NCBI GenBank assembly: GCA_036524155.1
Contig: DATDCV010000232.1
Location: forward strand, 1 to 36,005
Direction: 5' to 3'
Source: DATDCV01 sp036524155
Lineage (GTDB): Bacteria; Verrucomicrobiota; Verrucomicrobiia; Limisphaerales; UBA8199
DNA length: 36,005 nt
Position numbers and translations under genes: made by a program. Shown here one piece after another: positions 1-8,400 of the stretch. The notes under the pieces are model-generated. The model ran no database searches, was not told where the DNA came from, and worked only from the letters and a program-made list of their open reading frames with translations. Position 1 is the first letter of the stretch; each line of letters starts with the position of its first letter.

Positions 1-92
1 GGGGTGAGGGGGAATTTGCAGTCCGAGGTCATGGTTAGGTGTCACTTGTCCCCGCCCGCCAATCGAGTTGACAAAATGTGACGCTCATCCAA

Positions 93-1520
93 TCACGCCA
101 GCTCCAGCGCCCGGCGGCGGTAGAGGAAATCGAACAGGTTGCCCTCGTGCGGTTGATCCCACGAAACTCGCATCGTGGAGACCGGGCCGAGGTTCAACCG
201 GTCGATGAACGGCGATTCCAGCAACGACCGGCGGAAGCCGTCGTCTTTGGTGATGGCCGTGACGACGAGCGACGGGCCGATCTGCTCGAGCATCTCCTTC
301 TGGGCGACCGTTGCCACGCTGGCATAAGGAAACAGAAATTCGCGGTTGGCCAACGGATGCGCAAACGAATCGCACAGGACAATCGTCGGACGCAGGTAAG
401 TCGCACCCTCGAAGACGACCTTGCGCGGGCCGCTCCGATATTGCGCGGTGACATCGACCGCACCCGGAACCCGCAAGCCCTCCTCAATGGCCGCGTCGAT
501 CTGGTCCGCCATTTTGGGGTTCGCAAACGCCGCCAGTGCAGCGCTTTCATCGTCGGCGGGCAGTGGCGCGACCGGCCCGAGTTTGCACGCCAGCGCGCCG
601 GCGATTTCGGCGCCGTGCTTCGGGACGACCACGGCGGACGCGTTGATGCAACTCCGTCCGCCGTTGTCCGCGATTGAAGCGACCATGAGATCGATGAAGT
701 CCGGCCAATGCTCGATTTGATCCGCCCCGACCAGGATCTTGCTTAAGCCCGGACCATGAACCTGGATCGCCGGGTTATTGGCATACGGAGCGGTGGTGGA
801 TTTGTCGCCAAACACCAGCGCGCGGCCACAGCAACGCAGGATTTCGGCTGCTCCCTCGTGATCAGTGGGATAAAACCCGAACGCCTGCGCCGGGCATCCA
901 GCCGCGATCAGCGCCTGGATGATCCGGTAAGGCGTCCAGGGCTCCTCGCGCCCCGGCTTGAGACTCACAGGGATTTTGAGCGGAATCGCAGGGAGCCATA
1001 GCGAATTAACTCCCGGCGAATTACTCGGCAGCACCAGCCCGAGGCTTTGCGCCGCCGCGTAGAAACTGAGCCGCGCGCCCGCGTGTTCGCCAAACCCGGA
1101 ATCGAGGATTGCCGGGTCGAGGCCGCGAGTCAGACCTTTCAGGACCGCGGACATGTTGCTGAGTGCCTGGGCGATCTTCAGGCTGTTGCGCCGCACCATG
1201 ACGTGCGGCAGCCCGCTCGTCGCCGAGAGCGATTGGACGTAATCGGACGGCGACTGCGTGTGGCCCTGGTCGCCCAGCGACAATGTCCCGTTCAGAAAAA
1301 GCTCCGCTGCTTTGCCGCAGATCCCGACGAGACTCTCGCACGATAACTCCCGGAGCGCGGCGCGGGCCTCGCCGATCCGGGAAAGATCTTTGCGGATCAC
1401 GCCGGCGTTCACCTGGCTGAGCCGTGCCAGCGGCTCGCCCGCGCGGCAATCGCGCACCTCGGCTTGATCCAGGCTGGCGTAAGGCCGGCCGAATCGAAGG
1501 CATGGAATGTGAGGGAGCAT
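93..1520 (-). CDS. LuxC/EhpG-like aldehyde dehydrogenase (acyl reductase of a carboxylate-reducing pair)
   Basis: Aldehyde dehydrogenase superfamily protein, 475 aa from the chosen start. It shows the asparagine loop PSNSPG (about residues 165-170), the KPG strand and the catalytic cysteine in GGRSCINAS (Cys291). This layout resembles LuxC-type fatty acyl reductases and EhpG of griseoluteate biosynthesis, which reduce an activated acyl group to an aldehyde with NAD(P)H. An upstream ATG at 1553 adds 11 residues, but they are encoded by an intergenic repeat. The ATG at 1520 follows AAGG and gives a start (MLPHIPCLRFGRPY) that fits my memory of the family. It lies downstream of the adenylating enzyme on the same strand, 189 bp away, so joint transcription and substrate channelling are likely. 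Family assignment is firm; the substrate is unknown. Confidence 0.85.
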   Translation of the reverse strand: MLPHIPCLRFGRPYASLDQAEVRDCRAGEPLARLSQVNAGVIRKDLSRIGEARAALRELSCESLVGICGKAAELFLNGTLSLGDQGHTQSPSDYVQSLSATSGLPHVMVRRNSLKIAQALSNMSAVLKGLTRGLDPAILDSGFGEHAGARLSFYAAAQSLGLVLPSNSPGVNSLWLPAIPLKIPVSLKPGREEPWTPYRIIQALIAAGCPAQAFGFYPTDHEGAAEILRCCGRALVFGDKSTTAPYANNPAIQVHGPGLSKILVGADQIEHWPDFIDLMVASIADNGGRSCINASAVVVPKHGAEIAGALACKLGPVAPLPADDESAALAAFANPKMADQIDAAIEEGLRVPGAVDVTAQYRSGPRKVVFEGATYLRPTIVLCDSFAHPLANREFLFPYASVATVAQKEMLEQIGPSLVVTAITKDDGFRRSLLESPFIDRLNLGPVSTMRVSWDQPHEGNLFDFLYRRRALELA

Positions 1521-1526
1521 CGCCTT

Positions 1527-1709
1527 AAATCCGAAATCCGAAGGAAAACGCAAAGTGAAGCTGGCAAGGGAATGGAGGCAAAAGAATAGACGCGAATAAC
1601 CAGTGTTCCCTTGTCATTCCTATGCCTCCATTCCTTTGCCTTTTGTCATTGCTCGAACAGAAACACTGCCTTCCGCCTTCGGCCTTCGGATTTCGGGTTT
1701 CGGATTTCA
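1527..1709. repeat. Nested inverted repeat between the ligase and dehydrogenase genes
   Basis: The left arm at 1527-1544 (AAATCCGAAATCCGAAGG) is inverted at 1683-1707 as CCTTCGGATTTCGG followed by a repeated TTTCGGATTT. Inside lies a second inverted pair, GGAATGGAGGCA near 1571-1582 and TGCCTCCATTCC near 1623-1634. The segment could fold into a long stem in the mRNA of the two-gene unit. When translated it gives the SDFGFRI-type peptides that appear as spurious ORFs in planctomycete and verrucomicrobial genomes (recollection). It is probably a non-coding mobile palindrome. No transposase is present inside it. Confidence 0.6.
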
Positions 1710-2801
1710 TCAATACACGCCCTCGACGATCTTGTTCTCCATCGCGCCAAAGGGGCGGACGTCGCCGACGCCATCCCAGGCGTACGGCTCGCGGGGCGGC
1801 CGCCGGATGGCTTCATCGCGCTCCAGGAAGCGCGGCAGAAAAAGCTCCCTGGTAAGTGTGGTCAGCTCGACCCGGCCCCAGGCGCCGTATTCGACCAGGC
1901 GGTCTGTGTGATTGGGGTCCACCACCCGAAGCACCGCGCGTGGTTGCGGCGCATAGTAGCTGATCGAGAAATTGTCTTCGGGTCGAAGCGGCACGCTGGC
2001 GGCCAGCCCCATCAGCGTGTTGCCGTAAGTCGGGTAAAAACCAATGCGACCCTCGAGGATCTCCTCGCAGATAAAACGAACGTATTGCGGCGTCATGGTC
2101 GTCCCGCCGCAAAACACGCCCCGGATTCCTGCCTCGAAGAGGTTGAGCTTGTCGCCCAGCGCCTCGAGCAGCTTCGGCGTCGTGAACAGGCCCGCGATTT
2201 TACGATGCTTCAGCAGCGTCACCGCCTGGTCCACCACGTGGTCCATGTACGCCCGCGCCTGGTCCAACTGTTTCTCCGCAATGACTTTCTTCACCCAGCG
2301 CGGATCGAGATCGACGAAATAACACGGGCTGCCGCGGAAATTGGCCAGATGCTCGATCGCCAGCCGCAACCGGCGCGGCCCGGTCGGGCCAACCATCAGC
2401 CACGCCGCCCCGCGCGGGAAATGATCATCCGAGAGCTTCGCCGAGAATTCTTCGTAATCGACCTTGTAGTCATCCCAGCCGATGCGCTGCTTCGGCATGC
2501 CGGTCGTGCCGCCGGTTTCGAAAATGTTGTAGGGGCGCCCCTTGAACTTCGCCGGGACCCAAACCTCCGGTGGCAAATCCCGCAGCCATTCATCCTGGAA
2601 ATGCGGGAACCTGGCGATGAGATCGCCGAAGTGCCGGATTTCCCGGCGCGGATCCCAGCCCGCCTTTCCCGCCCACTCCTGCCAGAACGGGCAGCCGGTT
2701 TCGGCGGAAAAATGCCACGCAATAATCTCGCGCAGGTATGCGTCAAGTTTGGCTTGGGCGACGGCGGCTTCCTCGTGGCTCATTTCCTGTTTGGGCGTCA
2801 A
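1710..2801 (-). CDS. PaaK/EhpF/LuxE-like adenylate-forming enzyme, short form
   Basis: ANL-superfamily adenylating enzyme of 363 aa. The ATP-binding loop is ETGGTTGMPKQ (95-105), the A5-like motif is YGNT (259-262) and the A7-like motif is GVGDVRP (344-350). The protein stops 13 residues after that motif, so the usual C-terminal subdomain carrying the A10 lysine is absent; phenylacetate-CoA ligases are about 430 aa. This suggests a carboxylate-activating partner of the following aldehyde dehydrogenase rather than a free CoA ligase, as in EhpF-EhpG or LuxE-LuxC. A second in-frame ATG at 2783 (MSHEE) could be the true start. The 150 bp before it, back to the Fic stop, contains nothing recognisable. 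Fold is confident; substrate and acceptor are unknown. Confidence 0.8.
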   Translation of the reverse strand: MTPKQEMSHEEAAVAQAKLDAYLREIIAWHFSAETGCPFWQEWAGKAGWDPRREIRHFGDLIARFPHFQDEWLRDLPPEVWVPAKFKGRPYNIFETGGTTGMPKQRIGWDDYKVDYEEFSAKLSDDHFPRGAAWLMVGPTGPRRLRLAIEHLANFRGSPCYFVDLDPRWVKKVIAEKQLDQARAYMDHVVDQAVTLLKHRKIAGLFTTPKLLEALGDKLNLFEAGIRGVFCGGTTMTPQYVRFICEEILEGRIGFYPTYGNTLMGLAASVPLRPEDNFSISYYAPQPRAVLRVVDPNHTDRLVEYGAWGRVELTTLTRELFLPRFLERDEAIRRPPREPYAWDGVGDVRPFGAMENKIVEGVY

Positions 2802-2951
2802 ACACCCCTACAGGTAGCTCATGTTCACCAACATCTCAACTTATGGCACCCGCCGCGGACAAATCTCCTTAGCCCGCGGTTCACCCTCTCCGAAGATATT
2901 CCTTGTGGGCCTGGGTATTACAGTTTGTGGTTCGTTTGGTCCGCGTGGATT

Positions 2952-4115
2952 TCATCTGATGGGCTCGGTGTCAGACGTCAGAAGGTGGAGGTAGGCGTGG
3001 TAGGCGAAGACGCGATTGCGTTTGCGACCGGTAGCCTCGGTGACCAGGCCGAGACGGGCGAGGTTGTCCATGGCCTTGGTGACGGGGGGAACCGTGAGCT
3101 TTAGCTCGGCACTACATTGGGTTATGGAGGCTAAAGGATGCCGCTGGAGGAAACGGTGGACGCGGAGCGCCGAACCGGCGGCTTTGCCGAGGGACTGGAT
3201 GCGTTGCTCATCCGCGGCGGCAAGCGCCATGAGTTTTCGGGCGGTGGCGGCTGCTTCCTCGGCGGTCTCGCGGATGCCGGCGAGAAAAAAGTGAAGCCAG
3301 GCCTCCCAATCGCCGGCGACGCGGACGGCCTGAAGCAGGTCATAGTATCGCTGCCGGTGGCGCTTGAAATAGAGACTGAGGTAGAGGAGCGGTTCGCGCA
3401 GGACACCCTCAGCGCAAAGGAGGAAGGTGATGAGGAGGCGGCCCAGGCGGCCGTTGCCGTCCAGGAATGGGTGGATGGTCTCGAATTGGACGTGGACCAG
3501 GGCGGCCTTGACCAGCAGCGGCAGGGGCTGGCGGTCGTCATGCAGGAATTTCTCGAACTCGCCCATGCACTCGATGAGGTAGTCCGGCGGCGGAGGGACG
3601 TAGGCCGCATTGCCCGGGCGGGAGCCGCCGATCCAGTTTTGGGAGCGCCTGAATTCGCCAGGCTCCTTGCTGCTGCCGCGACCGGTGGCCAGGAGAACGC
3701 GGTGGATCTCCCGGAGGAGGCGGTTGGAGAGCGGGAGCTTTTTGAGCTGCGCCAGGCCATGGTTCATCGCGGCGACATAATTAGAGACCTCGCGAACATC
3801 CTCCAGTGGCACGCCGGGCAGCGCGTCACTTTCGAAAAGGAGCAGGTCGGAAAGAGACGACTGCGTGCCCTCAATCTGGGAAGAGAGGACGGCTTCCTTG
3901 CGGATGTAGGAATAGAGAAAGAGCTCAGAATCCGGGAGAACGGCGGCCAGACCATCGAGCCGGCCGAGCGCGAGGGTGGCCTGCTCGTGGAGCCGTTGGA
4001 GCAACGGGTCAATGGCCAGCGCGGGCTTCGGAGGCAGCGGGCTCGGCACGAAGGCGCGACAGCTCTCGCCGACGGAACTCACTGGCACGTAGTGACCTGT
4101 CAGACCGCGTTGCAT
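2952..4115 (-). CDS. Fic-family AMP transferase, class II, with C-terminal winged helix
   Basis: 387-aa Fic protein starting at MQRGLTGHYVPVSS, the usual start of the Fic_N family. The reading frame is open for another 122 codons upstream, but that part is low-complexity and unlike any Fic N-terminus. The active-site motif HPFLDGNGRLGR (215-226) is intact, predicting transfer of AMP (or another nucleotide) from NTP to a protein hydroxyl. The inhibitory motif S-x3-E-G lies N-terminal (Ser78, Glu82-Gly83), which makes it class II, so the enzyme should be self-inhibited. Residues 314-375 resemble a winged helix-turn-helix, suggesting DNA binding. There is no antitoxin gene beside it. The AT-rich 5' region carries repeats that could be an autoregulatory operator. 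Confidence 0.9.
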   Translation of the reverse strand: MQRGLTGHYVPVSSVGESCRAFVPSPLPPKPALAIDPLLQRLHEQATLALGRLDGLAAVLPDSELFLYSYIRKEAVLSSQIEGTQSSLSDLLLFESDALPGVPLEDVREVSNYVAAMNHGLAQLKKLPLSNRLLREIHRVLLATGRGSSKEPGEFRRSQNWIGGSRPGNAAYVPPPPDYLIECMGEFEKFLHDDRQPLPLLVKAALVHVQFETIHPFLDGNGRLGRLLITFLLCAEGVLREPLLYLSLYFKRHRQRYYDLLQAVRVAGDWEAWLHFFLAGIRETAEEAAATARKLMALAAADEQRIQSLGKAAGSALRVHRFLQRHPLASITQCSAELKLTVPPVTKAMDNLARLGLVTEATGRKRNRVFAYHAYLHLLTSDTEPIR

Positions 4116-4149
4116 GTTGTTAAACAAAGCATAGTTGAGATATTTCTTA

Positions 4150-4190
4150 TTAAACGATAGCAGAACATCGTTTAATTGTGAAGCGTTTAA
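4150..4190. promoter_or_regulatory. Operator-like repeats upstream of the fic gene
   Basis: Perfect palindrome TTAAACGAT (4150-4158), an 8-bp spacer, then ATCGTTTAA (4167-4175). A further half-site CGTTTAATT follows at 4182-4190, 15 bp in phase with CGTTTAATT at 4169. The site lies in a locally AT-rich patch 35-75 bp upstream of the fic start, in the divergent gap with the CMD-like ORF. The Fic protein itself ends in a winged helix, so autoregulation is a reasonable inference. No -10/-35 boxes are claimed. Confidence 0.5.
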
Positions 4191-4376
4191 TTCAAGTTTG
4201 CTGTTCAGCGGCGAAGGCTCGTGCTTCGGCGGTCTGGCCGTGGCTGTCGCTGAGGGAAGGTCCACCGCTCGCGGTAAGCGCGGGTTTCGATGGCGACCAC
4301 GCCATGACACTACGGGATGCGATTGAAGCGGAGGGGCCTGCGGCGTTAGGCTCGGGGCGAAGAAAGGAAAACCGAC

Positions 4377-4520
4377 ATGCAAAAACCGAGTGAAGTGCTG
4401 GCGGCGGGGGCGACCCGGGCCGAGATTCTGGAGGCGTGCGGCGTGGCGATCGCGATGGGCGGGGGCCCGACAATGGCCCACGTGCCGCTGGTGCTGAATT
4501 ACCTGAAGGAACGCGGATGA
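4377..4520 (+). CDS. 47-aa C-terminal fragment of a carboxymuconolactone decarboxylase/AhpD-like protein
   Basis: A short ORF with start ATG at 4377 and stop TGA at 4518-4520. Its product contains AAGATRAEILEACGVAIAMG and GGPTMAHVPLVLNYL, which match the C-terminal helices of CMD/AhpD-like proteins. A complete domain is about 100 aa and has the CxxC-containing N-terminal half, missing here; an in-frame TAG at 4345-4347 blocks extension. The ORF has a good ribosome-binding sequence (AAAGGAAAA, about 6 bp before the ATG). Its stop overlaps the ATG of the phosphorylase as ATGA, so it may survive as a coupled leader. It is either a decayed gene or a small translated remnant. Confidence 0.6.
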   Translation: MQKPSEVLAAGATRAEILEACGVAIAMGGGPTMAHVPLVLNYLKERG

Positions 4521-5323
4521 AGGTGGTCCGGGTGCAACGCCCGCCGTTGCTGCGGGAGAAGTATTACAGGCGGCCGGCGGTGTTCACGCCCGAGAATCTG
4601 CTGCGGAAGGCACGGCGGCAGAAGCGAGTGACGAAAGGCAAGGTGCCGGAGATTTGCCTGCTGGACCCGGATGGCGATTTGGTGCGGCATCTGCGCAGGG
4701 CTGGGGCGACGAAGTTGAGCGCGGCGTGGGCGTGTTACCACACGGAGCTTTACGAGTTTGACGCCGGGGGTGTGCGGCTTGGCGTCGTGGGCTGCGCGGT
4801 GGGGGCGTCGTTTGCGGTGCTGGTGGCGGAGGAGATGTTCGCTTCCGGCTGCCAGCTGGTGGTGAGCGTGACGTCGGCAGGACAGATCCTGCGGGTGCGC
4901 CCGCCGCCATATTTTGTGCTGGTGACGCGCGCGCTGCGGGATGAGGGGACCAGCTACCATTACTTGCCCGCAGCCGACTACGCCGAGATTCGACAGGATG
5001 TGCTGCGATTTGCGCGGCGGGCTTTCAGCGGAAGCGAGGTAGCGGTGGAGGAGGGCGCGGTGTGGACAACGGACGCGCCGTTTCGCGAAACGAAGCGGGC
5101 GATCGCCGTGGCCAGGAGGCAGCGGCTGCTGGCGGTGGAAATGGAGAGCGCGGCGCTTTACGCGTTTGCGACGGCGCGAAAGCGACCGGTCTTGTGCCTG
5201 GCGCATGTGACGAATTGCATGGCAAGGAAGGAGGGTGATTTTGAGAAAGGTGAGGCGGAGGGGAGCGTGGCGGTGTTGGAATTGCTGGGACGGATCGCGA
5301 AGGAGTGGCGGAGGCGGCATTGA
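4517..5323 (+). CDS. Nucleoside phosphorylase (PNP/UDP family)
   Basis: 268-aa protein of the purine/uridine phosphorylase family, which cleaves nucleosides with phosphate to give a base and (deoxy)ribose-1-phosphate. The strand-turn GVVGCAVGASFAVLVAEEMF (89-108) and the following VSVTSAGQI (117-125) match the phosphate-binding core. AVEMESAALYAF (206-217) is the family signature with the ribose-binding Met-Glu. The chosen ATG overlaps the stop of the CMD-like ORF (ATGA), indicating translational coupling; a farther in-frame ATG at 4436 has no family support. The typical GTA/GG of the base site is changed to TSAG, so specificity cannot be stated. Uridine phosphorylase-like and AMP-nucleosidase-like roles are both possible. 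Confidence 0.85.
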   Translation: MKVVRVQRPPLLREKYYRRPAVFTPENLLRKARRQKRVTKGKVPEICLLDPDGDLVRHLRRAGATKLSAAWACYHTELYEFDAGGVRLGVVGCAVGASFAVLVAEEMFASGCQLVVSVTSAGQILRVRPPPYFVLVTRALRDEGTSYHYLPAADYAEIRQDVLRFARRAFSGSEVAVEEGAVWTTDAPFRETKRAIAVARRQRLLAVEMESAALYAFATARKRPVLCLAHVTNCMARKEGDFEKGEAEGSVAVLELLGRIAKEWRRRH

Positions 5324-5481
5324 GGGACCGAGAGGTAAAGGCGCCTGGCGCGGTGGGCCTGCCCGGGTCCTCCCAGACGGGCACCAAGGCCTGCGATGGC
5401 CGTGTAAGGTTCCTGTCTTGGATTCGAGTGGTTAACTATCTATTCCGCTGTTCCGCCTGCGGCCGTTCGCTCCCTTGAGGC

Positions 5482-8400
5482 TCAATCCAGCAAATGCACC
5501 CGGTAAAGCCGGCTTCCTGATTGTCCCGCGCCAGGGTCGGGTTTCATCGCCGTGTACCCGGTTGCGACCACATCGCCCGGCACCTCCTGCCAGGCCGGTT
5601 CACCCAGCGCTTGCTGGTATTCCACTCTGTATCTCCGGCCCGGGAGCGCGTTCCAGAAAATGCTGACGGAGCCGCTCTGCAGCGATGTGAGCGTGAGAAT
5701 ACGGAAGTCGCCGACCGGATGACCCGGGAGGCGAAGGATGAATAGATCTTTCGCCTGGTTGAAGTCACCCGGTGCAAGGTTGGACGCAAAGCTCTCGAAC
5801 AACACCGTGCGGCCATCGCGCGCCAGGAAAGGATCTCCGGATACCCGGTTGCCGGTCGGCGCGTCCACCGCGCTACTGAGGGCAAATAACGTCCCGCTGA
5901 GCTGATCCGCGACGAAGATGTCGGCGACGCCGTTTGTGTCGCCATCCACCAGGTCGCCAGCCCTGCTCTTGAAAACGATGTAATGGCCGTCACCGCTCAC
6001 CAGCGGCGTTGAGGACGGGCCATTGCCGCCCGCGTTGCCGGCGCGGTTGACGCTGACGAGGCGCACGGTCTGCGTCGCGCGGTCGAGCAGGAAAATGTCA
6101 GATACGGAGTTGGCGGAGTTGGTCAGGAAATCGGCGGCTCGGCCCTCGAAGGCGACCCAGCGGCCATCAGCGCTGATGCTGGGGTTCCACCCGGGGGTCA
6201 CGGCCAGGGACGAGGATTGAGCCGCAAAATCAAAAACGCCAATGACGTTGCTGGCGGTGGCGAAAGCGGCGAAACGTCCGCCGGGGCTGAGGACGGCGGA
6301 ACGATTGGCGCTCCGCACGAGGCCCTGGTCCGGGATGCCGACAGGATAAAACTGGCCGGTCGAAAGATGTTTTGCAAAGCAGTAAGGCGTGCCGGAGAGG
6401 TTGGCATTGCTGCTCAGGTTGATCGAACTCCAGAGAACAACCCATTGCCCGTCCAGCGTAACGATGGGCGCGAACGGATTCAGAACGCCGTTTCCGGCAG
6501 TGGACTGACCGCCCACACAGGTTGTGCCATTGTACCGGACACTAAGTGGAATGTTGGTCGCCTGGACCGCATCATATACAAAGGCGTCGAGCGTGGTGCC
6601 GGAATCTCCCGCCGCAAGATTGGAGGCCGCGCTCTGAAATGCGATGAACCGGCCATCATCGCTGATCGATGGGTTGAGGGAGCTGTTGTTCGCGGATCCG
6701 GTTCGCGTCCACGGGAAGCTGACCAGCCGATTGGTGCCGGTCAGCAGGTCATACAGGAAAACATCGAAACTGCTGTTGATATCCCCGGCGACGAGGTTGG
6801 TGGCGGAGCTTTGGTAGGCCAGCCAGCGGCCATCAGCGCTGAGAGCCGGTGCGTAATGGAATCCGTTCCCGCAATCCGCGCCATCCAGGGCCACGTTCAC
6901 CAGTTGGTTGCTTCCGGTCCAAAGGTCACGGACGTAGAGATTCTCAACGCCGCGGGTCGCGTTGGTGACCAGATTCAACGCGGCGCTGTAGAAAGCGATG
7001 TATCGCCCGTCGCTGCTCACGCAGTTGGGCCACCACCAGCTCCGGGCCGTGCCGACCAGTGCCGGCAACGATTGCGCGCGGACACTGATCAACTCGTTCG
7101 TGCCCGCAGTGACATTGCGCACAAAAACGTCGGGAAGCTCGTTGGAATCGCCGGAGCCCGGGTCCGCTTGCGTACTGGCGAAGGCAACGGTTTCGCCGTC
7201 ATCGGTGATGTCGGCCGCGAGCGCGCCGCCAAAAGCTCCACCGGCGCCCCCGCCGTTGTCGATCATCTGAATTTCGCCCGTCAGCATGTTCCGCCGGTAA
7301 ACATGGCATTGATTAAGGCTGGTGCCGTCGGCGGTGAGGTCCCTGGCGGAGCTCAGGAACAGACAGTAGGCGCCATCAGGCGTAAAAGCCGGGGAGAATG
7401 ATACGTCGTTCCCTCCCGCCCCGGCAGCGTTGGTGCTCATGAGGAACCATTGAAGGGTGGAGCGGTCGCAGCAGTAAACGTTGACGCGGCTTTCGTAGGC
7501 GACGTAGCGTCCGTCGGCGCTAATCACGGGGCGATAAACCACCCCGTTTTCCCCTGCCAGACTGACGCAGGTCGTCGTCGCCGCCACCATGTCGCGAACG
7601 TAAATGAAGCGGGTAAACCCGGCAGGCGTCGGATTGGTGGACATCATACTTGCGGCGGTGCTCTCGAATGCCACAAAGCGGCCATCGCCGGAAATCGCCG
7701 GATTGGCGGCCGAGGCCGTGCTGACACTGCTGCCGTTGCGCGTGGCGCTTACCAGGACGGTTGTGCCCGACAGCGTATCGCGCAGGAAGATGTCGGGGTT
7801 TGAGCTGGTATCGTTCGTCACCAGGTTCGAAGCGCGGCTTTGAAACGCGACCCAGCGGCCATCGGGAGTCATAACCGCATTCTCAGAAGTGGAATTCCCT
7901 CCCGACAAGCCGTCACTGCTGACGCTGACGAGGCTGGTATTGCCAGTCTGCAGGTCCCGCAAGTAGATGTTGCAGCCGGAAACGGCGTTGGTCACCAATC
8001 GCCTGGGGAACGATTCAAACAATAGGTAGCGGCCATCAGGTGAAAGACTCGCCCGATAAAACGGCCCGGCGGGGACGCCATTGGTGTCAACACTGACGAG
8101 CGTAGTCTGGCCCTGGACCAGGTCGCGAATGAACAAGTCAGCGACATTGTTGGTGTCGTTCGCCACCAGGTCCGAAGCCTCGCTTTCAAACAGCACAAAC
8201 CGCCCGTTCGCGCTGAGGTCCAGAGCAAAGGAGCGGCCGTTCCCAGACCGGTCGCCCGCCGCATTGACGCTGGCCAAAGTCAGTTGGCCCGTGAACCTGT
8301 CATAGGCGAACACATCCAGGTCATCGTTGAAGTCATTGGTGACAAGGTTAGCGGCTGCGCTCGTGAACACCACGCGGCTGCCATCCGCGGCAATGAACGG

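Noticed and set aside
1..92. Left-edge gene
   Set aside because: No ORF with recognisable sequence; only a loose GTCAC/GTGAC inverted pair at about 40-90, too weak to call.
1611..3104. 497-aa plus-strand ORF opposite the ligase gene
   Set aside because: It is an antisense shadow of the ANL enzyme, arginine-rich and without family motifs; the minus-strand frame has clear ATP-binding motifs.
3138..4160. 340-aa plus-strand ORF
   Set aside because: Antisense of fic; no recognisable domain, while the opposite strand has the complete Fic motif.
4116..4481. 122-codon upstream extension of the fic reading frame
   Set aside because: The extra residues are low-complexity, run across the operator-like repeats, and the family start MxRGLTGHY lies at 4115.
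6217..7401. 394-aa plus-strand ORF
   Set aside because: Mirror of the PD40 repeats; its composition follows the repeated antisense sequence.
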